Source: Protula sp. h YS-2021 (lineage: Eukaryota; Annelida; Polychaeta; Sabellida; Serpulidae). From it: DNA of 64,000 nucleotides. Of this stretch, positions 36,343 through 48,341 are shown piece by piece (the first letter of the stretch is position 1; the number at the start of each line of letters is the position of its first letter). The notes under the pieces were generated by a model. It did no database searches. It was not told the origin of the DNA and saw only the letters and a list, made by a program, of their open reading frames with translations. The stretch covers positions 78,175,256 to 78,239,255 of the forward strand of contig OX457026.1 in assembly GCA_949752745.1 (NCBI GenBank). Reading direction: 5' to 3'. Position numbers and translations under genes: made by a program.

Positions 36343-38160
36343 AAGCAATATCTAAGCTGGACACCCTTCCTTGAAGTCCACTCCGTTTGCATATATGTCG
36401 ATTTATGACGATTTTTAAAAGCCTGTCATTTTGTCAATTTTGCTTCGATCAAACTGAAACCTTGACGTTGCACATCTTTATACCCTATATGTTGTCTATA
36501 TGAAATATGAAAGCTGAATTATGCTTCGTTGATATAGAAGTGGTGTCCACAAAGTCCTATACATGTGCACATATGTCTATTTTCGACGATTTTCAAAAGC
36601 CTGTCAATTTGTCAATTTTGCTTCGATCAAACTGAAACCTTGACGTTGCACATCTTTATACCCTATATTTTGCCTGTATGAAATATGAAAGCTGAATTAT
36701 GCTTCGTTGATATAGAAGTGGTGTCCACAAAGTCCTATACATGTGCACATATGTCTATTTTCGACGATTTTCAAAAGCCTGTCAATTTGTCAATTTTGCT
36801 TCGATCAAACTGAAACCTTGACGTTGCACATCTTTATACCCTATATTTTGCCTGTATGAAATATGAAAGCTGAATTATGCTTCGTTGATATAGAAGTGGT
36901 GTCCACAAAGTCCTATACATGTGCACATATGTCTATTTTCGACGATTTTCAAAAGCCTGTCAATTTGTCAATTTTGCTTCGATCAAACTGAAACCTTGAC
37001 GTTGCACATCTTTATACCCTATATTTTGCCTGTATGAAATATGAAAGCTGAATTATGCTTCGTTGATATAGAAGTGGTGTCCACAAAGTCCTATACATGT
37101 GCACATATGTCTATTTTCGACGATTTTCAAAAGCCTGTCAATTTGTCAATTTTGCTTCGATCAAACTGAAACCTTGACGTTGCACATCTTTATACCCTAT
37201 ATTTTGCCTGTATGAAATATGAAAGCTGAATTATGCTTCGTTGATATAGAAGTGGTGTCCACAAAGTCCTATACATGTGCACATATGTCTATTTTCGACG
37301 ATTTTCAAAAGCCTGTCAATTTGTCAATTTTGCTTCGATCAAACTGAAACCTTGACGTTGCACATCTTTATACCCTATATTTTGCCTGTATGAAATATGA
37401 AAGCTGAATTATGCTTCGTTGATATAGAAGTGGTGTCCACAAAGTCCTATACATGTGCACATATGTCTATTTTCGACGATTTTCAAAAGCCTGTCAATTT
37501 GTCAATTTTGCTTCGATCAAACTGAAACCTTGACGTTGCACATCTTTATACCCTATATTTTGCCTGTATGAAATATGAAAGCTGAATTATGCTTCGTTGA
37601 TATAGAAGTGGTGTCCACAAAGTCCTATACATGTGCACATATGTCTATTTTCGACGATTTTCAAAAGCCTGTCAATTTGTCAATTTTGCTTCGATCAAAC
37701 TGAAACCTTGACGTTGCACATCTTTATACCCTATATTTTGCCTGTATGAAATATGAAAGCTGAATTATGCTTCGTTGATATAGAAGTGGTGTCCACAAAG
37801 TCCTATACATGTGCACATATGTCTATTTTCGACGATTTTCAAAAGCCTGTCAATTTGTCAATTTTGCTTCGATCAAACTGAAACCTTGACGTTGCACATC
37901 TTTATACCCTATATTTTGCCTGTATGAAATATGAAAGCTGAATTATGCTTCGTTGATATAGAAGTGGTGTCCACAAAGTCCTATACATGTGCACATATGT
38001 CTATTTTCGACGATTTTCAAAAGCCTGTCAATTTGTCAATTTTGCTTCGATCAAACTGAAACCTTGACGTTGCACATCTTTATACCCTATATTTTGCCTG
38101 TATGAAATATGAAAGCTGAATTATGCTTCGTTGATATAGAAGTGGTGTCCACAAAGTCCT
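36343..38160 (+). repeat. 178-bp tandem array, about 10 units
   Basis: GTGTCCACAAAGTCC recurs every 178 bp (36,543; 36,721; 36,899 and on). Units after the first look identical (TATTTTGCCTGTATG, TCTATTTTCGACGATTTTC). The first unit is diverged (TATGTTGTCTATATG, TCGATTTATGACG), which points to recent rounds of amplification or conversion. Confidence 0.95.
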
Positions 38161-38172
38161 TAGCTTGAAGAG

Positions 38173-38233
38173 GGGACGGACGGACGGACGGACAGACGGA
38201 CGGACGGACGGACGGACGGACGGACGGACGGAC
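38173..38233 (+). repeat. (GGAC)n microsatellite
   Basis: GGAC units with one GACA interruption, at the 3' side of the 178-bp array. Confidence 0.98.
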
Positions 38234-38270
38234 AATCTCAAACCTATATCCCTCCGTTTCACGGGGGATA

Positions 38271-39541
38271 ACTACCCTTACTAGTCCGCATACTACCTAT
38301 CTTTAAAATATTTCAACAATCGATCAGAAAATGTAGGCTTTGACAAACAAGTGTCGACAGGCAGACCCCAAAACTGAAGTTCCCAGCTCCATTCATATTA
38401 AAACAGTATATGTTATAAGACAGCCAATTCGTAAATATATACGTAGGCAGTACAATGCCGCCAGTGAAACTGGTGGCCGGGCACCATATAGCATCATGCA
38501 TTCTGGCCGTCTCGAAACCCAATTCTAACGGGCAAACATGTTTATCCTATCCTGTTAATCACGTCGAATCACAACATCTCAACTACTGTTGTGACGTCGT
38601 GCGCTGTTTTTGAACGACCATTTTAAGTAAAAAAAAAAACCTTCTGATGATGCCAACTGGCAAATTTGAAAAAAAAAGACTTGACACTGTTTTTCAGTTC
38701 GTTCGGTAGAATGGCCGTAGAAAGCCAATTGATCGAAGTCACTTTTCATGCGACTGTGTCCACACTTACATAACTCTGTCAAATATAATTTTAGAACTAT
38801 TGGGATCCCGCTCATTCGGAATCACGGTATATTTGACAGTGATTCCGATGATATTTACTGGGGTCCATCACAATACTTCATACCGATGAGATTTCATACC
38901 GATGAGATGCCGATCGGTAGCCGGATATTATTTTCTCTGGAGTTTGTCCAACAGTCAACACTTTTTGTTATTACGAATTTTCTAATGAAAGGTTTGCATA
39001 CTTATACCTATACTCTTAAACACTATTAGAAGACGTTCTTATTTTTAAAAATGTTAAAAATTTCAGTCCACGTTCAATATCGCAGTCCACAAAACTGAGT
39101 TTACATTTTCGTGAAACTATGGTCTAAAACTGACAAGTTTTTGACACAGATGGCTCCCTAGAAAGAAACCATCTCGTGACAGTCCCCCGCAGATTCTCAG
39201 GCAGGGAACCAGCCGGGCCTTAAATGTCTCTTGTTTTATTATTTATCATGTATGACGACCCCTTATTTGCACTTGACTAACATGCAAACATTCAAGATCA
39301 GACAGTTAAGGAGCCGTATAATTGGTTTTGCATTCGCATAGAGTTACAGACAGATATCACGGGGATTTAATACATAAGTTTACTACAGCCATGGTTATAC
39401 TCCTTCCTAATTAGCAAAAGAAAAATTAAAGACATAATACAAAGACAAAGTAATGACTCATTCCATGACAGAAAATTCCTCCACACTTGGGAGTTCACCC
39501 AACAGAGATTTCAAAGAGTTACTAGATTTTAACATTTATAT
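38271..39541. other. intergenic, no gene seen
   Basis: No convincing gene. A 62-codon plus-strand frame ends at 38,528 without splice or domain support. Confidence 0.4.
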
Positions 39542-39547
39542 TTTATT
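39542..39547 (-). terminator. polyadenylation signal for gamma paralog 3
   Basis: AATAAA on the minus strand (TTTATT on plus), about 87 bases past the stop codon of paralog 3. Confidence 0.6.
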
Positions 39548-39633
39548 TCCCTTGATGATTCTCCAAGTGCCATAAGTTACCAACAGACCACAGCTAGCGT
39601 TGATACGTACAGGCCGTGCCGACAGTCACCCTC

Positions 39634-39834
39634 CTAAAGGATGGCACACGAGTTTTTCTCCATGAAAGGGTTTTGCTTTTTGTCTATACCAATAATCAAT
39701 GGGTCTTGTTCTTTGTTTTGCTCGGCGTAATTGAGCAGATCCTTGATACTTGCTGACAGGGGGAGTCTTTCCATGTAGCACTCTACGCGTAGCTGCTCTA
39801 CTAGCTTCTTCTGCTGTGCGATAATATTCGACAT
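39634..39834 (-). CDS. heterotrimeric G-protein gamma subunit (paralog 3)
   Basis: An intact 66-residue, single-exon gamma subunit. The order is MSNIIAQQKKLVEQLRVEC (coiled coil that pairs with G-beta), MERLPLSASIKDLLNYAEQ, DPLIIGI, the NPFMEK signature and the CAAX box CAIL (a geranylgeranylation type). The internal LSASIKDLL replaces the usual SE-C segment, and the C-terminal half is slightly shortened, so this is a distinct isoform rather than a recent copy. The Met lies in GCATCATGT. CACCCTAG (AG at 39,865-39,864) is a plausible acceptor about 30 bases upstream, with AATAAA about 87 bases downstream of the stop. A longer overlapping frame (39,626-40,114) on the same strand is a by-product without features. 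Confidence 0.95.
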   Translation of the reverse strand: MSNIIAQQKKLVEQLRVECYMERLPLSASIKDLLNYAEQNKEQDPLIIGIDKKQNPFMEKNSCAIL

Positions 39835-39862
39835 GATGCTTGTGAATAGTGGATGGGCGTTG

Positions 39863-39865
39863 GCT
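39863..39865 (-). promoter_or_regulatory. predicted 5'UTR splice acceptor for gamma paralog 3
   Basis: ACACAACACCCTAG on the minus strand; the partner donor is likely CACAG|GTAAGC at 42,799/42,798. Confidence 0.4.
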
Positions 39866-40443
39866 AGGGTGTTGTGTGTGTATTAAATGTGTGGTTGCTA
39901 TGGTAACGTGGTTGCCAGGTAACGCAGCGCAGAGTCTACAGGGCCTAATATACCAAACAACAACATGGAACTTACTACAAGATGCAAATACATAAACATA
40001 TAAATACACAATACAGAATATTTCGTGTGCAGTTAACATGCTTTTATAGCTTCCATGCCAACGTTCAGTACAACCAGTCCATTCATCCACGCTAACAGTT
40101 TCTACTTTGTGCACCTTTAATATTGTCTTAGTTTTAGCAAAGACTGTTGTAGTTTATAGTCTTTGGTTTTAGATAAGCCAGTGTTACATGGCATTTTTTA
40201 GCATCTCTGCGCCAGTTGATCGGTGAAATAACGGACAAGAGAGAAAGTGAGTGTGCTATTTTATTTTTTGTCAAGGGCTATGCTTTTTTGCCTTGTAATA
40301 TCTTGATAACCGCGTGGCTTAAAAAGAATATGACAGTGAAGAGATTTGTCACGAATAAAGGCGAGTAATTCTTAGATCAGGAAATCGAAGTCACAAGCTG
40401 AAAACAGAACCACCTTGTCTTACTCGAGTCAAGTAAGTAGTGG

Positions 40444-40638
40444 CTGTATTCTCCAAAAGTTAACTGTGCAGTTAACTGAATCCGTTAACTGATCCGTTAG
40501 CAATCAGATCATCTGAAAACACATTTAGCCTTTTTAACTGAAGTCAGTTTAAGCATTGTTTGCGTGATGAAGCTAAATGAGCTATTTTCGCTGCTACGAA
40601 TGCAGTTAACTATGCAGTTTACTTTAGCGAATACGAGG
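40444..40638. mobile_element. 195-bp MITE
   Basis: The left end CTGTATTCTCCAAAAGTTAA (continuing CTGTGCAGTTAACTG) matches the reverse complement of the right end, CTCGTATTCGCTAAAGTAAA (continuing CTGCATAGTTAACTG). About 28 of 35 positions agree. There is no coding capacity and I identified no target duplication. Confidence 0.6.
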
Positions 40639-42798
40639 ATTGATTTACGAGGAAAAAATTAATCTAAATGCGAAATTCAGTAAACGAGAATTGCCACACG
40701 ACAACCCTTTCTGATTGAAATAAAAAGAAAACACTTTAAACTCATCGTATTTCAATACTTTGGATGCATTCGATTCACATGATAAGGGATGTCACTGCGA
40801 CCTTCTTCCGAAACTTGTTTACTTGAAAAATCTTGAATATTTAGCACGGAATGCAGAACACGACAATTTTATCTTATTTATCCACCAAATAACTATCCAA
40901 ACAATTACGTCCTTTTATTTATTTATTTTTTATTTATTTATCTATTTTTGGATATATTTGTTCATTTTCCCACTTTTTATATTTTTTATTAGTATGGTCA
41001 TTATTTTAGTCCTTTCTCTTAGTTCAGCTCTGTGCTCTTACAAAGGTGCATTGTCCTAAAATCAACGTATGACAACAGACACATTACACTTACAAAACAC
41101 CGATACTTGTGGATCTGCTTAGTGTTGTTTTTAGATGTTCACGCACACACGAAGTGACACGCATGCAACAGTCAAAGACATACGGCACTAAGTTTCTCGT
41201 ATTAACGACTTCTCCTTGTCATCGATATGACACTAAGGAGAGATGATATTTGTCTACGTGCCTTTATGTGAGTCCTCAGGAGTGGTCATGTCTGAACACT
41301 CGTCTGTTACCACCCTCCCCCCCCCCCCCCACCAGCCACTATTCCCTCCCCAACCGAACACCAAACCCCGCGTTGTTTATTCTTTATTCGGAACCGTCAA
41401 CTTTTTTCCGGCAGTTCGCTCTCTCTACTCCGAGTGAAAAAGTAAATAGGTGTCTTGTGAAATTTAGCTGCGTAAAATGGAGGGGGTGGGGGTTTTTGAA
41501 TAGCATGTCGAGGATCTTAACTGAAACTCGTATGTGCGTGTTTTTATTACTAATCAACAGTCACCGTGGAAAACGATACATCTTGGGCCAACGATATATG
41601 GCCCGAAAATGACATGCAACATCCCATGTTGTAATCTAAGGGAACCAGAGTATTCTAACATGGCTGTTATCATAAGCCAAAACCACTTTTTTCCATCTCA
41701 GCAACTGAACTGCAAACAGAACCAGCAAGTGCTCTGTATACAGGCGTGAAAACATTGAACTTGTTGAGAGGATTTTTAAGTGATTTCCAAGTTTTTTTCT
41801 CCTTGCCCTTATCTAGTCAAAGATTATATACAGACCACACCGGGTTCAGTAGTCTGTTTATATTTTCGTTCAGCACGGTTTTATATCGATTATTTCTCCA
41901 TTTTTTTCGATCAAATCTTTATTTATTTATTTATTTTTTTTTTTTGCTCAACAGTATCTCTCCAGGCTACTATTTGTGTCTCTCAAAGAATCATTCTAGA
42001 AGTGGCGCGGTAATCCTCTCAACAAGTGCATAACGCAACTAAAACCAAGAACATCTTGCAAAAGATAAAGTGGGTTTACCTTCTTAAGAACAGTGTTTTT
42101 TTTTTTCTCTCTCAAGCTGAGCCGCGCTGTGTTGTCTGAATCAACAGTCCTTATCCTCAATACTACCTCTCTGCGAAAAGAAATACCACAATAAATGAAA
42201 CAGGTCAGATGTTACACACTCTTCGACAAGTACATTAGAATATTTTACGTGGGCGGGGGGGGGGGGGGGAGGGGGGCGAAGAGCGGCTTTCATACGGAGC
42301 GTTTCTTTTTTCACCGCTAGCCACCACTCCTACAATGTTGGTGCATTCCAGAACCGCAGAAGCAAATGCTGCTTTTACGAGCCCTTTCATTACTTCCAGT
42401 CTATCCTTAGTTACTCCCCGAAAGATGTTAAGGCACGGCCTTATATTCAACCAAAACTTTCCCCTTTCACATGAACATCAATCAAGCGAAAAAGGAGTCA
42501 CAAAAACGAATTATATACTCACAAGAAAAGAAAATACATCGTAATTAAACCATACACGGGCTACAAACCACATGCTGCATTTCATACTAAAACATAGACA
42601 CTAAAATTTTTCATAATTTCCAAACTTGCCAATTTTTCTTCGCTTTTTTTCTCCTTCTAATACATCTGTGGCACAACGTATGCAACGACAGAAAATGAAC
42701 TGAAATGCAAACCGAACTTATTAACATGCTAAACGAAACGTACAAGTTAAAAAAAAAAACATAGATAAAATAGACTCCTTAGATTTCCACAAGCTTAC
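40639..42798. other. probable 5'UTR intron of gamma paralog 3; one weak coding island
   Basis: A TTTA-rich stretch lies at 40,914-40,950, a C tract at 41,318-41,330, a T tract at 41,930-41,945 and a G tract at 42,250-42,275. On the minus strand about 42,300-42,440 reads KDRLEVMKGLVKAAFASAVL followed by ECTNIVGVVASGE. This is an amphipathic, coding-looking stretch without a firm acceptor, so it is not called. Confidence 0.4.
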
Positions 42799-42911
42799 CT
42801 GTGTTGTTGAGTTATCGCACGACAATGACTACCAAACAGACATCCTGTATTCATGGACGTTTTACGTTGCTGATCGATGACTGCTTGCTAAATATTGTCC
42901 CTATAAATAGC
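42799..42911 (-). promoter_or_regulatory. candidate promoter and non-coding first exon of gamma paralog 3
   Basis: On the minus strand AACTCAACAACACAG is followed by the strong donor GTAAGC (GT at 42,798-42,797). About 110 bp upstream is CTATTTATAG (plus strand CTATAAATAG, 42,902-42,911), a TATA-like palindrome at a suitable distance for a start near 42,875. Confidence 0.35.
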
Positions 42912-45309
42912 GCAGTAATTACTGCCTGTGAAAGCAGTCAATAAAAAAAAAAACTACAAGCGCTGACATTTTACGCAGAAGCTGTATTAAGTATTGACCC
43001 GACAGAATATTAAAGGGTGTCGCGTACATTATTGCGGAGTCCATCGATTTGTCCTCCTGTCGCTACCACGAGGGGCGTTAATGAGATGCGACCGCCAGGC
43101 CTCAATAGCTTCCATGGTAATGCTTCGCTTTCGCTCTGAAAATCGATTCGTTGTCTTCCAAGAAGTTTGCCGACTTGTGGACAATAGGCTGGATTCAGGA
43201 GCCAACAATCAATAGCAGTCTTCGGTACACGAGAGAAGAACTGTTGTCAAGTGGACAGTCATGCCAAGTGTTGATGTCAATTTTTTTGACTGAGTAAGAT
43301 TTTTATTGCACCTTGGAGTTCTCAATCAAATCTCTCAATGTGCCTGCTTATCTTAGGCGTGTTAAAATTAATTGTTTCACTATCCAGTATAAAGGGGTGG
43401 GGGGGGGGGGGGCACTAAATACAAAACACAATCCGATGCAACCCCGGGAGGAAAGTACTTCAAAAGGTCGCGAAATAGTATCGCCCCCCCCCCCCCTCCC
43501 CCGTACAAGTTAGAAGGCGTCTGTCAATCCCAATCTGAACACAACGGAGTGGAGCAGGAAGCGGGATAGTTAATAAGAAATGAAATTCTCCATTAGGCTG
43601 GAGCAAAAATTTTTCAGGGAAACAGACTGACTGGATGCTTAGATTATTGGCGTGAAGTAACAACAAAATAAAACTCCTGCTAGATTTTCAGCACATTTTT
43701 TTTTTCGCAATGTAAAAAAAACCTAAACGTCCTCTATATTAACACATAAGTTTCTCGGAAACCAAAAATGAAACCACCACACAAACTAACCTTACTTCCA
43801 ACACCAGGACTTTCACAACCAGAGATATGTTGCAAACAAACCTGGCATTTCAGGAGTGCACTTGACTGTTAACAAATCATTCTTTACAAAGATTACAAAA
43901 AATTAGTGATTTTACAAGGGCACGGAAATATAAGTTAAAAATATAATTAGGTCAACAGCAGCTAGTTTTTGTTTTGAATGCTCCCATTCGGAACAAAATG
44001 CCACGAGAAAAGCAGGAAACGGACACTTAAGACAAGATATCGCGCCGCTTTGAATGAAAACGTTGAAGAACAACGAGAGTGCTCCCTACACTGACTGAAG
44101 AATCGAACACACGATTTAGAACTTCTTGCCACAAAAAACCGATATGCCCCGCTTTCGAACCTGCAGTCTTACGACTGTAACTACCAGCATATCGTTTCAC
44201 AAGTTATTCGCATACCTACTGATTTCAAATTAATCTATGAAAAAAAACATGTATATACAAAAATAAAGCCTCCGTCGATAAATAAAGCTGTCCATTCCAC
44301 ACTCAGTGATCAACCTCCCGAGGGTTGCTCCACAGCAGCCAGACACCCAACACAGTACCTCACATTCTACACCGCAAACAGAAGGGGGCGGTTGAGAAAC
44401 TTCGTGACGCTCATTAAAACACCACATTTAACCACTGATTCAACAACACCCTCCACCCGCGTTTACACATCGGTCGTTCTTTTTTTTCCCTTTTTTTTTT
44501 GTTTGTTTGTTGTTTTTTTTTTGTTTTTTTTTGTTTTTTTTTTGGCGTTTTTAAAGTTTTGTTTTACTGCTGGAGACACCAAAGCCTGACAGATTTCATA
44601 GGGTATAGAAAACATTGCAAAACAGCCCAGGTCTTCCAGAATATAAGTATTTGGTTTACTGCGGACCAAGATCAAAAGAACATCCCAAAATATGGGCTCT
44701 TGTATGATATATTGCTTGGGTGAGCTCCTCAATGGCGCAGATCAGACAAAACCTTGGTCTTGGCAAGCTGTGGCATGGGATAACTGTGTTTCATGACAGA
44801 ACGACCACTTGGAATACGACATAGCTACGAACCAAATATAGCATTTTCACAAGCCCTTCTTTTTTAATCAAGCAAGCAGTATCAACATGGTGACTTCAAA
44901 GCAGAGATTTCAAACAAACAAAATTGAAGACCAACAAAATGTTGTATTTCCTATACACGCAAACAAAACTAAAGCTTCAACAACACATATAAATAATAGT
45001 GATAAGTATAAGAATAACGGAATTTAAACACAATACAATCTCTGAGTCAGACATTCGGAAGTACAATATGTAATTGCGATTTTAATGCAATTTCGGTTTT
45101 TGATCAAAATTATACAAAAACACCAGTAAATAAAATATACTATCAGTGAACTCACATATCAAAACTTTTATCTTTTCTTTTCTTTTTGGGAAATACACAT
45201 ACTTCGCCAGAAATATTAAAAGGTATTTTTGTTGGATCTGAAAATCCCACACGCAAATCCTTGTATCACAAATGTTATTACCATACTGATACAATATCTG
45301 TGAATAATT
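42912..45309. other. intergenic; GC-rich island at 43.0-43.2 kb
   Basis: 43,010-43,215 is distinctly GC-richer and open on both strands (a 73-codon plus frame and a 59-codon minus frame), without an assignable product. G tracts lie at 43,397-43,411, C tracts at 43,485-43,496 and T/G runs at 44,480-44,545. The remainder is AT-rich. Confidence 0.4.
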
Positions 45310-45525
45310 TTATAAAATGGTGCATGGCCTCTTTTCCTTGAAAGGATTTTCTCTTATCGGATTTATGAAGGGATCACCAGCCATGTTGGACTGACAGTAG
45401 TTTATGAGGTCTCGTGCCGTCTCGGACACGGGCATGCGTCGCATTTGGGCCTGGTGTCGATATTGCTCCACTTCAAACGTAAGAATATTACGTATGCGTT
45501 CTTGCTGGCCGCTTTGCACAGACAT
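45310..45525 (-). CDS. heterotrimeric G-protein gamma subunit (paralog 4)
   Basis: A 71-residue single-exon gamma subunit with ILTFEVEQYRHQAQMRRMPV, an SETARDLINYCQSN helix, DPFINP, NPFKEK and the CAAX box CTIL. VEQYRHQ replaces the usual VEQLRxE, and DPFINP recalls the GNG13-type DPFLNP. This is the most divergent of the four paralogs. The Met is secured by an in-frame TAA 45 bases upstream within the same exon. Just before that, TTATTCCCTCTATTTCTAG (AG at 45,597-45,596) is a textbook acceptor, so there is a 5'UTR intron and an intronless coding region. It probably pairs with a G-beta at the membrane like the others; a sensory role by analogy with GNG13 would be speculation. Confidence 0.95.
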   Translation of the reverse strand: MSVQSGQQERIRNILTFEVEQYRHQAQMRRMPVSETARDLINYCQSNMAGDPFINPIRENPFKEKRPCTIL

Positions 45526-45594
45526 GTTGACACGAATATCGTTGAGTTCCAGTTTGACGGAGGAATCTTAGCTCGAAGTTTCCCTGATTAATGG

Positions 45595-45597
45595 CCT
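45595..45597 (-). promoter_or_regulatory. predicted 5'UTR splice acceptor for gamma paralog 4
   Basis: TTATTCCCTCTATTTCTAG followed by GCC on the minus strand: a long pyrimidine tract and AG. This is the clearest of the four acceptors. Confidence 0.7.
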
Positions 45598-46469
45598 AGA
45601 AATAGAGGGAATAACAACAAGCATGCTTTAGACTTGACAGACAACATAAACTGCATTAAACAACACTGAAACAATCAAATACATCTGCGAATAATGCAAG
45701 TTAACTGAAATGACGGCATGCATTTACAAGTTGTCGTATACAACACATTTACTGGCATTTATTCCATGCAACATTTAAACATAACTGATAAACAAGAACC
45801 AGCTTTGGACAAAATTCATGCAAAATCGGAATATAAACGAAGAGTAATACTGTCATTACAAAATATTTTTGCGATTTCCTTTTGAATTCTACAGCTCCCC
45901 ACGCATCCCCTCCCCACGGCCCCCACTCCAACTCCATAAGCTTTGCCTTACATATATATGCTCCGCATCTGTTTTAAGAAAGTGTCATTAAAAATTTTTT
46001 TTTTCTTATTAGCCATTCTTGCGCCAAATACAATGAAATGAGAGAATAGTGATGAGATTGACAGAAACTTCAATGTGAAACGTTGCTTTAATGTTCCTCG
46101 TTCTTTTTTTTTCAACTACCATACCACTGCATGCTGACTGTCGCCAACCAAGCTAGTTTCATCTATAAGTCCAGGAAAACGATACCTGAAAAATTTCACC
46201 CCGACACCCCCCCCCCCCCCTCCTCACTTTCTCCACAACACTTATTTTAAAGATCACGATCAGTTGTGTGTTTATGGTCAGTTCCGTCAAAACCGCTAGG
46301 ATCTTTTTAAATGTGGAGGGTTGGTAGGATCCTTCCAAGGCAGAAAAAAAACTACTGTAAGAAACGAGATTTAACTGTCCGGAAGAAATACCTTTTTCCA
46401 GTGCAAAGTAGATAAACAAGTAAGTATTTGTGGAACACGAACAGGCCCCAACCGCCCCCAAATTCAACG
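45598..46469. other. probable 5'UTR intron of gamma paralog 4, no other feature seen
   Basis: AT-rich; a C run lies at 46,206-46,220. Confidence 0.4.
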
Positions 46470-47195
46470 AGGTATAAAGTCAGTTTCTGACCACTTCCGG
46501 ATGACTAAGTCTGACCAAAAGTACCAAAAGGCACATCTACAGGTCGAGAACTTTCATTTGTGCCTATTCTCAATGTTCTACGACTAATAGAACCGAAGAT
46601 ATAGTGTATACAAGCTTATTTCCCTGAACCCCAATTATCGCCCATTCTGGTCAATTTGATCACTTCCGGATGACCGAATCTGACCAAAAGTACCAAAAGG
46701 CACATCTACAGGTCAAAACCTTTCAGCGAAGCTAGGTTTTAATGCTGTACGACCAATAGAACCGAAGATATAGTGTGTACAAGCTTGTTTCCCTAAAACC
46801 CCAATTATCGCTCATTTTGGTCAATTTGACCACTTCCGGATGACCGAATCTGACCAAAAAGCACCAAAAGGCACATCTACGGATCGAGACCTTTCATTTG
46901 AGCCTACTCTTAATGTTCTACGACTAATAGAACCGAAGATACAGCGTGTACAAGCTTATATAAAACGCCAATTATCGTCTATTTTGGTCAATTTGACCAC
47001 TTCCAGATGACCCAATCTGACAAAAAAATACCACAAGGCACATCTACATGTCGAGACCTTTCATTTAAGCTAACTATCAATGCTCTACCAGCAATAGAAC
47101 CGGACATATATGGCGTGTACAAAAAAAGCGATGACGAACAGACAGACAGACACTTCAAACCTATAGGCCCCAATCCGAACCGGAAGAAACTGTGA
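46470..47195 (+). mobile_element. tandem-repeat element, 169-bp unit, four copies, with GACA tail
   Basis: CACTTCCGGATGA recurs at 46,492, 46,661, 46,831 and 46,998 (last copy CACTTCCAGATGA), a spacing of 167-170 bp. Each unit carries TCTGACCAAAAGTACCAAAA, GGCACATCTAC, ACCTTTCATTT and ATAGAACCGAAGATA, then GTGTACAAGCTT. The array ends in GACAGACAGACAC, TTCAAACCTATAGGCCCC. That is the same order of array, GACA/GGAC run and CAAACCTATA as the 178-bp element at 38.2 kb, with unrelated units. Copies are 10-15 percent diverged. Confidence 0.7.
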
Positions 47196-48323
47196 GCCTC
47201 TCTTGGACACCTTTTATGTATCTCCAAGTCACCAAAAGTTTTTAATATGAAGTGAGTACACAATCTGGAGTTTAATTATTAAGTCAACACGTGTCGTTTG
47301 TGATTAATTCAACGCTTGTTTGCATCATACACTGTGTCTTTTGTGGTCACCTTTTTACGCATAGATCTGATCATACTCACATCTATCCCTGTCAAGAGAC
47401 CTGTTGAATAAAACTTTTTGTACTTTTTTTTTTTTTGTATAAACTCGAATACCGAGATACAGCAGCCCAAATGTTTATGGCATTGGTCTGCATACCTGTG
47501 AGGCTTATCTTTGTGCCAAAGTTTCAAATGTTGATTTGTATGACACGGAAGATGTTCTTTTTCATTTCACCCATTCGCATCTGCCAGTTTGATACAAGAC
47601 AGTCATGCGCTCATTACGGGCCCGGTAATAAAAAATTTCTATTAATGGGCCTCGCGACCAGAATAACTTAATGAAGAGCGACCAGAAGGTGACCGTCAAG
47701 GTTTATTTTTAAACATTCGTTTTTAAACATGAGTCGATATGGTTGACAAATATACCTCTGGCTTATTAAGTTCAGTTAGAATTGAATATTTTGTTATCAC
47801 CAATTACAATCAACTCTAACCAATTCCGTCTGCTCTCCCTCCTAGTAGTAATATTTCAGCATTTTTGGTTCATTCCTCCAATTATACATTCTCTTAATAG
47901 CATGAGTAATGATAGCCTCAAGTGTATCTAACTGGTAAATGCATGGTACGAGTACTCATCTGTTCTCCCCTCCCCTACCTCAGTCCCAGCGGACCCTTTC
48001 CATTCTTGCGGACAAGTTCACGTCACAACCTTACATCCACCAATGAGAATTCACGTTTTCATCACGTGATCAAAAAGTACCAGTGCCTGCGTCAGGGCAA
48101 AAAGCATATTTTCTCACTCTTTTATACCAAATATAACAGGGCATTTCTCTTGTTCTGGACCGATTGCATGCATTTTGGCCTACTTGTCACATGCCAGAAA
48201 GTTAGTTCTTTAAATAGTTTTTACCGTTTAGAGAAATTTTATCACTTAACTGAAATAGCGAAGAATTTGTGTTGGTATAAAACAGTGCAAAAAACTCCAA
48301 ATATCGCTAATTTCGCCCTCAGT
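47196..48323. other. intergenic or intronic, no gene seen
   Basis: AT-rich; short frames on both strands lack support. Confidence 0.4.
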
Positions 48324-48341
48324 TACCCACAATGCATTGCA
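48324..48341 (+). promoter_or_regulatory. ZNF143/Staf-type binding site
   Basis: TACCCACAATGCATTGCA matches the known Staf/ZNF143 consensus YWCCCRNMATSCMYYRCR at all 18 positions. Such sites usually lie within a few hundred bases of transcription starts. The following 300 bp are CpG-richer than the surroundings. Confidence 0.55.

Larger units (their letters stand above)
36312..38270 (+). mobile_element. non-autonomous element carrying ten 178-bp tandem units
   Basis: TATCCCCCGTGAAAC at 36,312-36,326 is exactly inverted at 38,256-38,270 (GTTTCACGGGGGATA), giving 15-bp inverted termini 1.96 kb apart. Inside lie the tandem array (36,343-38,160), then a (GGAC)n run (38,173-38,233), CTCAAACCTATATC and a local TATCCCTCCGT/ACGGGGGATA hairpin. 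There is no coding frame. The layout of central tandem repeats, microsatellite and terminal hairpin resembles non-autonomous Helitron-like elements known in molluscs, but I cannot assign the superfamily. Confidence 0.65.

Noticed and set aside
39626..40114. 162-codon minus-strand frame overlapping gamma paralog 3
   Set aside because: It runs in another frame over a clear gamma subunit, has low-complexity stretches and no domain; the gamma frame explains the conservation.
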